Source of the DNA: Streptobacillus canis
GTDB lineage: Bacteria; Fusobacteriota; Fusobacteriia; Fusobacteriales; Leptotrichiaceae
Assembly (NCBI RefSeq): GCF_009733925.1
Contig: NZ_WOEI01000034.1
Location: 1-14,214, forward strand
DNA length: 14,214 nt
Reading direction: 5' to 3'
The notes beneath the pieces were generated by a model. It had not been told where the DNA came from. It ran no database searches and was given only the letters and a program-made list of their open reading frames with translations. Positions 7,880 to 14,214 of this stretch are shown piece by piece. How positions within the stretch are numbered: position 1 is the first letter of the stretch; each line of letters starts with the position of its first letter. Both the position numbers and the translations under genes were made by a program.

Positions 7880-9493
7880 ATGGAATTGATTTTAAAAGAT
7901 AGCATTAACTTTAATTTCAACATATCAGACTTTGCATTAGATCCTTTAAATCATACACTAATTACAACTGGAGATTCGTTAGATTTTTTCTCTGAAATGA
8001 AAAAAATTAAGAGTATAAAAGGTAAAATGAAAGACTCTTTAAGTATTAGATTTATTAAATACGAAAATCAACTTTTTCAAAGTAATGATTTTTATGTAGT
8101 ATCTTCTAATGACAAAGTATATAAAGTAGATGGAAAAAAGAAAAAAATTGTAGAAGAGGTAGCTCTTCCATTAAATAATGTTGAAAATGTAATTGTAAGT
8201 AAATCAGGAAAAATAGCATATATCTCCAATGGAATACTATATATAAATGAGATTAGTATGGAAAGTTTGAAAGCATTTCCACTAACTGATTTTGGAGAAG
8301 GTAGATTTAAAATATATATAAGTGGTGAGAATATTTTAATCAAGCATAGAAAAATGTATGAAAGTAGTGTAAATGTAGTAATATTTTCACTACAGCATTT
8401 AAAAAAGATATCTGAAATAACTTCAACAACTAATCATATCTATTCAAAAATAGTTGGTTTAAATTATTTAGCATCAACTGATGAAGGATATGTAGAGGTT
8501 TGGGATATACTTGAATCACAGATAAAAAATTCATATAAATTATCAAATTATAAAATAACTTTTATTGAAACTGATGGGAATTTTTATTATTTTGGTAATA
8601 TCAATGGAGAACTAATAATTACAGATTTAGAAATGAATATAGTTAAAAAATACAAAGTATTTCAAGATGAAATAAAGAGAATTAGAATTTATGATTCTAA
8701 AGTATATATCTTATCATTTAATAACAGAATGAAAATATATGACATATTAAATAATGACAGCAAGTTTGATAATGCAGTAATAAATTTTATGAATGGGTAT
8801 AAAATACATGAAAGTTTCAAAGAATTTTTTACAATAGATAGAGTTGCTGAAATTAAAAGATTTATAGATAATCTTGAAGCTGACTATATTGATTATACAC
8901 CAAGTTCAGATAAAATATTTAAAGCATTTAATCAAGATATTTTAAATATTAAAGTATGTATTATGGGAAAAGATCCATATTTTCAAAAGGGAGTTGCAAC
9001 AGGACTTGCTTTTGAAGTAAGAAGTGACAGTTGGATGGATGAAAAAGTAAATACTTCCTTAAAAAATATATTGAAATTAATATATAAAACATATACTGGT
9101 AAATTTGCAGATATATCTGAAATTAGAAATGCAATATTAAAAAAAGAATTTAATATACTAACACCAAATGAAATTTTTGAAAATTGGCAGAAGCAGGGTG
9201 TATTATTATTGAATTCTTCATTAACAACAGTAGTAGATAAACCGGGATCACATCATAAATTCTGGGAAGATATTATAAATGATTTAGTAGAATATATTAG
9301 TACAAAAAATCAAAATATCATTTATCTACTGTGGGGAAATGATGCAGCTGTAATGGAAAAACATATTTTAAATGGAGAAATTATTAAGCATAATCATCCT
9401 GCTATTTGTGGGAATTTAAAAAATGAAAATGATTTTATGCTAGGAAAGTCTTTTGAAAAAACAAAAAAATATATAAATTGGTTAGGAGTGTAG
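7880..9493 (+). CDS. Predicted seven-bladed WD-type propeller fused to a divergent family 1 uracil-DNA glycosylase
   Basis: A 537-residue two-part protein. Residues about 1-300 are beta-rich, with blade-end motifs (hydrophobic-Asp/Asn/Ser, as in EVWDI and KIYDI) at Ser38, Asp84, Asn123, Ser170, Asp209, Asp249 and Asp288: seven repeats, 39-47 residues apart, fitting a WD40-like propeller. Residues about 308-537 align along all of E. coli Ung (229 residues). Conserved positions are Asp365 (water activation), Tyr367 (thymine exclusion), Phe378 (uracil stacking), Asn445 in LLNSSLT (uracil recognition) and His506 (transition state). Divergent positions are GKDPYFQ for GQDPYHG, and HPAICG for HPSPLS, so the intercalating Leu191 aligns with Cys510. 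About 20 extra residues precede the LLN motif. Removal of uracil from DNA is probable but altered specificity is possible. The start has GGGAG five bases upstream. It lies 14 bases after rnj; the guaB binding site overlaps its stop, and ligA is one gene further. Confidence 0.85.
   Translation: MELILKDSINFNFNISDFALDPLNHTLITTGDSLDFFSEMKKIKSIKGKMKDSLSIRFIKYENQLFQSNDFYVVSSNDKVYKVDGKKKKIVEEVALPLNNVENVIVSKSGKIAYISNGILYINEISMESLKAFPLTDFGEGRFKIYISGENILIKHRKMYESSVNVVIFSLQHLKKISEITSTTNHIYSKIVGLNYLASTDEGYVEVWDILESQIKNSYKLSNYKITFIETDGNFYYFGNINGELIITDLEMNIVKKYKVFQDEIKRIRIYDSKVYILSFNNRMKIYDILNNDSKFDNAVINFMNGYKIHESFKEFFTIDRVAEIKRFIDNLEADYIDYTPSSDKIFKAFNQDILNIKVCIMGKDPYFQKGVATGLAFEVRSDSWMDEKVNTSLKNILKLIYKTYTGKFADISEIRNAILKKEFNILTPNEIFENWQKQGVLLLNSSLTTVVDKPGSHHKFWEDIINDLVEYISTKNQNIIYLLWGNDAAVMEKHILNGEIIKHNHPAICGNLKNENDFMLGKSFEKTKKYINWLGV
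9484..9490 (+). promoter_or_regulatory. Ribosome binding site that fixes the guaB start
   Basis: AGGAGTG at 9484-9490 lies within the last codons of the glycosylase fusion and precedes the ATG at 9496 by five bases. An in-frame TTG at 9478 has no such site and would add MVRSVE, which is not part of the IMP dehydrogenase fold. The ATG two bases after the upstream stop codon is therefore chosen. Confidence 0.75.
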
Positions 9494-9495
9494 AG

Positions 9496-10956
9496 ATGAG
9501 TAAAATTTTATTAGAGGGATTAACTTTTGATGATGTATTATTAATACCACAGAGTTCAAGCGTTATACCAAGTGAGGTAGAATTAAAAACAAAATTAACA
9601 AAAAGGTTAACATTAAATGTACCTATTATTAGTGCTGCAATGGATACTGTTACAGAAGCAGAATTAGCAATTGCAATAGCAAGAGAAGGTGGAATTGGAT
9701 TTATCCACAAAAATATGACTATTGAAAGACAAGCAGAAGAAGTAAACAAAGTTAAAATATTTGAAAGTGGTATGATTACTAATCCTATTACATTGAATGT
9801 GGGATCAGATTTACAAGAAGCTAATGAAATAATGAGGAAATATAAAATATCTGGATTACCAGTTATTAATGCTGAAAATGAATTATTAGGTATAATTACT
9901 AATAGAGATTTAAAATATAGAGAAGATTTAACTGCAAAAGTTGTAGATGTAATGACAAAAGAAAATTTAATTACAGCTAAAGTTGGAACAACTTTTGAAG
10001 AAGCTAAACAAATCTTATTAGAACATAGAATAGAAAAATTACCTATAGTTGAAAATGGAAAATTAAAAGGTTTAATAACTATTAAAGATATTGATAATGT
10101 TTCAAATTATCCAAATGCTTGTAAAGATGAAAAAGGAAGATTAAGAGTTGGAGCTGCAGTAGGTATAGGTACAGATACATTAAGAAGAGTTAAAGCTTTA
10201 GTAGAAGCAGGTGTAGATATAATAACTGTTGATTCTGCTCATGGACACTCAAGAGGGGTAATTGAAAAAATAAAAGAAATAAGAAGAGAATTCCCAAATT
10301 TAAATTTAATAGGTGGAAATATTGTAACTAAACAGGCTGCAATTGACTTAGTAGAAGCTGGAGTAGATGCTGTAAAAGTTGGGGTAGGACCTGGATCTAT
10401 TTGTACAACTCGTGTTGTATCAGGAGTTGGGATGCCACAATTATCTGCTGTAATGGAAGTGGCAGAATATTGTAATGAAAGAGGAATCGGAGTTATTGCA
10501 GATGGTGGAATTAAACTTTCAGGAGATATAGTTAAAGCTATTGCTGCTGGAGCAGATTGTGTAATGTTGGGAGGATTACTTGCAGGTACACATGAATCAC
10601 CAGGAGAAGAAATACTTTACAATGGTAGAGCATATAAGAGTTATGTAGGTATGGGTTCACTTGTTGCAATGAAAAGAGGAAGTAAAGATAGATATTTCCA
10701 ACTTGAAGCAGCTACTGATAAATTAGTTCCAGAAGGAATAGAATCAATGGTTCCATTAAAAGGAAAATTAAAAGATGTATTATTCCAATTATGTGGTGGA
10801 TTACGTTCAGGAATGGGGTACTGTGGAACACCTACTATAGAAGATTTAAAAGTTAATGGTAAATTTGTAAGAATCACAAATGCTGGATTAAAAGAATCTC
10901 ATCCACATGATGTAATAGTTACAAAAGAAGCACCAAATTATAGTGGAATTAAATAG
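9496..10956 (+). CDS. guaB: Inosine-5'-monophosphate dehydrogenase
   Basis: A 486-residue cytoplasmic enzyme that oxidises IMP to XMP with NAD+, the committed step of GMP synthesis. The protein opens with LLEGLTFDDVLLIP, the conserved N-terminus of the family. Two CBS domains (about residues 93-145 and 151-203) are inserted in the TIM barrel and usually sense ATP/GTP. The catalytic loop VGVGPGSICTTR carries Cys303, which forms the covalent IMP intermediate. GGLLAGTHESPGE, MGSLVAMKRGSKDRY and the later GGLRSGMGYCG are the expected phosphate-binding, flap and C-terminal segments. Length equals typical bacterial GuaB (E. coli 488), with nothing missing. GuaA is not in the window. No purine riboswitch or other leader can fit, since the gene begins two bases after the preceding stop. 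The ligA binding site AGGAG overlaps its TAG stop. Confidence 0.98.
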   Translation: MSKILLEGLTFDDVLLIPQSSSVIPSEVELKTKLTKRLTLNVPIISAAMDTVTEAELAIAIAREGGIGFIHKNMTIERQAEEVNKVKIFESGMITNPITLNVGSDLQEANEIMRKYKISGLPVINAENELLGIITNRDLKYREDLTAKVVDVMTKENLITAKVGTTFEEAKQILLEHRIEKLPIVENGKLKGLITIKDIDNVSNYPNACKDEKGRLRVGAAVGIGTDTLRRVKALVEAGVDIITVDSAHGHSRGVIEKIKEIRREFPNLNLIGGNIVTKQAAIDLVEAGVDAVKVGVGPGSICTTRVVSGVGMPQLSAVMEVAEYCNERGIGVIADGGIKLSGDIVKAIAAGADCVMLGGLLAGTHESPGEEILYNGRAYKSYVGMGSLVAMKRGSKDRYFQLEAATDKLVPEGIESMVPLKGKLKDVLFQLCGGLRSGMGYCGTPTIEDLKVNGKFVRITNAGLKESHPHDVIVTKEAPNYSGIK

Positions 10957-10964
10957 GAGAAAAA

Positions 10965-12989
10965 ATGTTGCTTTTTGATCTTGATAATAAAGAAGAAAAG
11001 AAGAATGAATATGATAAATTAAGAAAAGATATAGAAATATATAATCAACATTACTATAATTTAGATGAAAGTCTTATTACAGATCAAGAATATGATATGT
11101 TATTAAAGAGGTTAGAAATTTTAGAAAAAGAATACCCAGAATTTAAACTAGAAAATTCACCTACAGAAATTGTAGGTGGAAAATCTAGTGATAAATTTAA
11201 AAAGGTAAAACATAAAAAATCTATGTTAAGTTTAGCAAATACATATTCTATGGATGATTTAAGAGCATTTGATCAAAGAGTTAAAAAAGATGTAGGAGAA
11301 AATGTTGAATATATTTTAGAACTAAAATTAGATGGATTGAGTATTAGCCTTATATATGAAAAAGGGAAATTAATTCAAGCCATTACACGTGGTGACGGTA
11401 CTGTTGGAGAAGATGTTACTGAAAATGTAGCTCAGATTTCAAGTATTCCTAAAATATTAAGAGAGGAAATAGATTTAGAGGTTAGAGGAGAAATTGTTCT
11501 ACCATTAAAAGAATTTGAAAGAATTAATAGTGAAAGAGAAGAAAATGGAGAAACAGTTTTTGCCAATCCTAGAAATGCAGCAGCTGGAACAATAAGACAA
11601 TTAGATTATAGTATAGTAAAAGATAGAAATTTAGATTGTTATTTATACTATTTAGTTGATGCAGAAAGATATGATGTAAAAACACACTTAGAATCTATTG
11701 AATTTATAAAAAAATTAGGTTTTAAAACAACGGGAGTATTTACAAAATGTAATAAAATAGATGATTTAGAAAAAGAAATTGTATATTGGAATGAAAATAG
11801 AAAAAAACTTGATTATGAAACTGATGGTTTAGTAATTAAAGTTAATGAATTTGAATTACATAATATATTGGGTTATACAGCTAAATCACCTAAGTGGGCA
11901 ATAGCATATAAGTTTAAAGCAGAACAAAAAGAAACAAAGGTAGTAGATGTAAGTTTTCAGGTTGGTAGAACGGGGGTTATTACCCCAGTAGCAGAACTTG
12001 AGCCAGTGAATATTTCTGGTTCAGTTGTAAAACGTGCATCACTTCATAATTTTGATGAAATAGAGAGATTAGGTTTAAAAATAGGAGATATTGTAATAAT
12101 AGAGAAAGCTGCTGAAATAATACCTCAAGTAGTAAAAGTACTATTTGAAAAAAGAAGTGGTTTTGAAAAAAATATTTCAATAATTACGAATTGTCCTTGT
12201 TGTAATAGTTTGCTGATAAAAGAAGAAGGACAAGTTGCACTTAAATGTAAAAACCCTAATTGTATTGAAAAATTAAAAAGAAAAATAGAATATTTTGTAA
12301 GTAGAGATGCTTTAAATATTCAAGGATTAGGTAATAAAATAATTGATAGATTTGTTGATTTATCAATTATAAAAAATGTAACAGATTTATTCACTTTAGA
12401 TAAATATAAAGAAGAATTAATGAATTTGGACAAAATGGGACAAAAAAGTGTTGAAAAATTATTAGCAAATATTGATGAAGCTAAAAATATTAGTTTTGAT
12501 AAATTATTTTATTCTTTAGGAATTGAATATGTTGGTAAAACAACTTCAAAATTAGTTGTATCACATTTTGAGACTATAGAAAAAATATTAGATGCAGAAT
12601 TAGAAGATCTTATGGCTATAGAAGGTGTAGGAGAAAAGGTTGCAGCGTCAATATATAATTATTTTAAAGATGAAGAAAATATAGCATTGATAAATGAAAT
12701 GAAAAATATAGGTTTTAATTTTATTTATGAAAAAGAACAAGTATTAAATAATGATTTTATTACTAATAAAAAATTCTTAGCTACAGGGAAATTTGAGAAT
12801 TTCTCTCGTGAGGAAATTAAAGATTTAATAGTAAAAAATGGAGGAATTTATTTATCTAGTGTAAGTAAAAATTTAGATTATTTAATAGTTGGAGAAAAAG
12901 CTGGTTCTAAGTTAGATAAGGCTGAAAAATTAGGGGTAAAGGTATTGGATGAGGAAGAATTTTTAAAATTAAGTAATTTGAAAGGTTAG
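10965..12989 (+). CDS. ligA: NAD-dependent DNA ligase LigA
   Basis: A 674-residue essential replication and repair enzyme that seals nicks with NAD+ as the adenylate donor. Domain order is standard: N-terminal Ia domain with YDKLRKDIEIYNQHYYNLDE contacting NMN, the nucleotidyltransferase domain with catalytic Lys121 in ELKLDG followed by TRGDGTVGEDVT, an OB fold (VGRTGVITPVAELEPV), a four-cysteine zinc finger (Cys410, Cys413, Cys428, Cys433), helix-hairpin-helix repeats (for example IEGVGEKVAASI), and a C-terminal BRCT domain from about residue 596. Length equals the usual 670, so it is intact. AGGAG at 10955-10959 overlaps the guaB stop and sits five bases before the ATG. It is the downstream partner of base-excision repair and is encoded one gene away from the glycosylase fusion. 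Confidence 0.98.
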   Translation: MLLFDLDNKEEKKNEYDKLRKDIEIYNQHYYNLDESLITDQEYDMLLKRLEILEKEYPEFKLENSPTEIVGGKSSDKFKKVKHKKSMLSLANTYSMDDLRAFDQRVKKDVGENVEYILELKLDGLSISLIYEKGKLIQAITRGDGTVGEDVTENVAQISSIPKILREEIDLEVRGEIVLPLKEFERINSEREENGETVFANPRNAAAGTIRQLDYSIVKDRNLDCYLYYLVDAERYDVKTHLESIEFIKKLGFKTTGVFTKCNKIDDLEKEIVYWNENRKKLDYETDGLVIKVNEFELHNILGYTAKSPKWAIAYKFKAEQKETKVVDVSFQVGRTGVITPVAELEPVNISGSVVKRASLHNFDEIERLGLKIGDIVIIEKAAEIIPQVVKVLFEKRSGFEKNISIITNCPCCNSLLIKEEGQVALKCKNPNCIEKLKRKIEYFVSRDALNIQGLGNKIIDRFVDLSIIKNVTDLFTLDKYKEELMNLDKMGQKSVEKLLANIDEAKNISFDKLFYSLGIEYVGKTTSKLVVSHFETIEKILDAELEDLMAIEGVGEKVAASIYNYFKDEENIALINEMKNIGFNFIYEKEQVLNNDFITNKKFLATGKFENFSREEIKDLIVKNGGIYLSSVSKNLDYLIVGEKAGSKLDKAEKLGVKVLDEEEFLKLSNLKG

Positions 12990-12992
12990 AAA

Positions 12993-14006
12993 ATGAAATT
13001 ATTTGTACCAAAAGGATATAAGACAAGTTTAAATATTATGCAAACAGAGGTTGCAATTAAAGAAATAAAAGATTTTTTTGAAAGGGGCTTAGCAGATGCT
13101 TTAAATCTTACAAGAATTTCAGCACCTTTATTTGTAGTAAAATCAACTGGATTAAATGATAATTTAAATGGTGTAGAAAGACCTGTATCATTTGATATGA
13201 AAGAAGATCCAAATACTACCATTGAAATTATACATTCACTTGCAAAATGGAAGAGAATGGCACTAAAAAGATATGGGATAAAAGAAAATTATGGTATTTA
13301 TACAGATATGAATGCTATAAGACGTGATGAAGATTTAGATAATACACACTCTATATATGTAGATCAATGGGATTGGGAATTAGTAATATCTAAAGAGACA
13401 AGAGAAAGAGGGATAGAATTTTTAAAAGAAGTTGTAACTAAAATATATAAAGTATTTTTAGCAACAGAATCATATGTTAATATGAAATATCATGATTTAA
13501 AACAACTATTACCAAATGATATTTATTTCTTAACATCTCAAGAACTAGAAGATATGTACCCGAACTTATCTGCAAAAGAAAGAGAAAATGAAATAACTAA
13601 AAAGCATAAAGCAGTATTTTTAATGCAAATAGGGAAAACCCTAAATAGTGGAGAAAAACATGATGGTAGAGCACCAGATTATGATGATTGGGAACTAAAT
13701 GGAGATATATTAGTATGGAATGATTTATTAAAATCTGCATTCGAATTATCTTCAATGGGTATAAGAGTAGATAAAGAAACTCTGAAAAAACAATTAGAAT
13801 TAGCTGGAAATAAAGATAGAGAAAATCTTGATTATCATAAAATGTTATTAAATGATGAACTACCTTTAACAATAGGTGGTGGACTTGGACAATCAAGAAT
13901 TTGTATGTTCTTATTACAAAAAGCGCATATAGGAGAAGTTCAAGCATCTATTTGGACAAAAGAAATTGAAGAAGAATGTTTAAAAAATGGAATCAATTTA
14001 TTATAA
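12993..14006 (+). CDS. asnA: Aspartate--ammonia ligase (asparagine synthetase A)
   Basis: A 337-residue cytoplasmic enzyme that makes asparagine from aspartate, ammonia and ATP through an aspartyl-AMP intermediate. The fold is that of class II aminoacyl-tRNA synthetases. Family signatures seen are VSFDMKEDPNTTIEIIHSLAKWKR (residues 65-88), YTDMNAIRRDEDLDNTHSIYVDQWDWE (103-129), the DGRAPDYDDW segment, and the final GGGLGQSR (295-302), a motif-3-like ATP-binding arginine region. E. coli AsnA has 330 residues, so the protein is complete. The start lies three bases after the ligA stop; its likely binding site AAAGG (12981-12985) is inside ligA and weaker than others in the cluster, suggesting coupled translation. 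It is the last gene of the cluster and is followed by a hairpin. AsnB, the glutamine-dependent enzyme, is unrelated in sequence. Confidence 0.97.
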   Translation: MKLFVPKGYKTSLNIMQTEVAIKEIKDFFERGLADALNLTRISAPLFVVKSTGLNDNLNGVERPVSFDMKEDPNTTIEIIHSLAKWKRMALKRYGIKENYGIYTDMNAIRRDEDLDNTHSIYVDQWDWELVISKETRERGIEFLKEVVTKIYKVFLATESYVNMKYHDLKQLLPNDIYFLTSQELEDMYPNLSAKERENEITKKHKAVFLMQIGKTLNSGEKHDGRAPDYDDWELNGDILVWNDLLKSAFELSSMGIRVDKETLKKQLELAGNKDRENLDYHKMLLNDELPLTIGGGLGQSRICMFLLQKAHIGEVQASIWTKEIEEECLKNGINLL

Positions 14007-14009
14007 TAT

Positions 14010-14031
14010 TAATCCTGGTTTACCAGGGTTA
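14010..14031 (+). terminator. Weak hairpin after asnA, possible terminator of the cluster
   Basis: TAATCCTGG (14010-14018) pairs with CCAGGGTTA (14023-14031), nine pairs with one G-T, around the four-base loop TTTA. It begins four bases after the asnA stop codon. The following bases (TATAGGAAATT) are not a run of T, so it is a poor intrinsic terminator and might instead protect the 3' end or need a factor. Confidence 0.5.
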
Positions 14032-14039
14032 TATAGGAA

Positions 14040-14053
14040 ATTAGAATTCTAAT
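14040..14053. repeat. Perfect 14-bp palindrome downstream of asnA
   Basis: ATTAGAATTCTAAT is its own reverse complement, with no spacer. It lies nine bases beyond the hairpin after asnA and contains an EcoRI-type GAATTC centre. As DNA it could bind a dimeric regulator of a gene to the right. As RNA it would form only a short stem because the central bases must form the loop. No matching second copy was seen in the window. Confidence 0.4.
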
Positions 14054-14126
14054 AAGATGTATATAATTTTATTGATTAATATAAAGTGCAACAACAGTTT
14101 ATAAAAAATAAAATTAATAAGTAAAT

Positions 14127-14214
14127 TTGAGTAATACAAAAATACCTATTTAAATAATAGGCCATTAGGGTTATAGAATTTATGAATAGGAGGTCCAATA
14201 GAATTATTTATAAA
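14127..14214 (+). other. Right-edge intergenic sequence with a possible promoter and truncated reading frame
   Basis: A weak promoter can be proposed: TTGAGT at 14127-14132 and TTAAAT at 14150-14155 with a 17-base spacer. A 6-bp inverted repeat CCTATT/AATAGG (14145-14150, 14156-14161) overlaps the latter. An ATG at 14182 opens a frame MNRRSNRIIYK that runs off the window, but its only upstream purine match is AGGG at 14167-14170, 11 bases away. A strong GGAGG at 14188-14192 has no ATG, GTG or TTG within the remaining 22 bases. The next gene's start therefore cannot be settled. Nothing else was recognised between 14054 and 14126. Confidence 0.2.

Noticed and set aside
8820..9493. Treating the glycosylase as a separate gene downstream of an unrelated propeller gene
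   Set aside because: There is no stop codon, frameshift, or ribosome binding site with a suitable start between the parts; one frame runs from 7880 to 9493.
9478..9495. TTG start for guaB, adding six residues and overlapping the upstream gene
   Set aside because: No binding site precedes it, and the family N-terminus begins naturally at the ATG at 9496.
9435..9749. A 104-codon open frame on the - strand at the start of guaB
   Set aside because: It is a hydrophobic shadow of conserved GuaB and fusion-protein codons.
13597..13947. A 116-codon open frame on the - strand inside asnA
   Set aside because: The Leu/Tyr/His-rich product has no recognisable domain and is fully antisense to a conserved gene; AT-rich coding sequence often leaves such frames open.
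14083..14094. IS30-type insertion-sequence end (AAGTGCAACA on the + strand)
   Set aside because: The resemblance rests on about ten bases from memory; no matching inverted end, target duplication or transposase is in the window.
1..14214. CRISPR arrays, tRNA or rRNA genes, defence islands, prophage
   Set aside because: No regularly spaced repeats, cloverleaf or rRNA signatures were noticed, and all long frames belong to housekeeping-type families.

Overview
This is an AT-rich (visibly about 70-75% A+T), gene-dense bacterial chromosome segment. All nine convincing genes lie on the + strand. The base composition, AGA/TTA/ATA-rich codon use, strong GGAGG-type ribosome binding sites, and the family set (RNase J, KtrAB, AsnA, a membrane-anchored parvulin) suggest a Fusobacteriota member of the Leptotrichiaceae type (Leptotrichia, Sneathia or Streptobacillus). 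That taxonomic call is inference from composition and protein flavour, not from a search.

Layout. Positions 1-219 are an AT-rich intergenic region. It carries a good extended -10 promoter for the first gene and signs of a divergent promoter reading off the left edge. The first gene (220-2019) encodes a membrane-anchored SurA/PpiD-like foldase with one recognisable and one degenerate parvulin domain. A perfect 14-bp hairpin (2024-2055) separates it from a long co-directional cluster: ktrB and ktrA (potassium uptake), mnmG (tRNA wobble-uridine modification), rnj (RNase J with a charged N-terminal extension), a fusion of a predicted seven-bladed WD-type propeller to a family 1 uracil-DNA glycosylase, guaB (IMP dehydrogenase), ligA (NAD-dependent DNA ligase) and asnA (ammonia-dependent asparagine synthetase). 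Gaps inside the cluster are 3 to about 14 bases, and several ribosome binding sites overlap the preceding stop codon, so one polycistronic transcript is likely. A weak hairpin follows asnA. The last ~200 bases are non-coding or hold only the first codons of an uncertain gene.

How the genes fit together. The cluster mixes ion homeostasis (KtrAB), RNA metabolism (MnmG, RNase J), nucleotide and amino-acid synthesis (GuaB, AsnA) and DNA repair (glycosylase, ligase). The most coherent functional link is between the glycosylase and LigA, the first and last chemical steps of uracil base-excision repair, separated only by guaB.

The most unusual object is the protein at 7880-9493. Its first ~300 residues show seven blade-end motifs spaced 39-47 residues apart. 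The remaining ~230 residues align along the whole length of Ung, keeping its catalytic Asp, His, Asn, Tyr and Phe but altering the normally near-invariant water-activating loop and DNA-intercalation loop. I saw no tRNA, rRNA, CRISPR array, complete insertion sequence or prophage.
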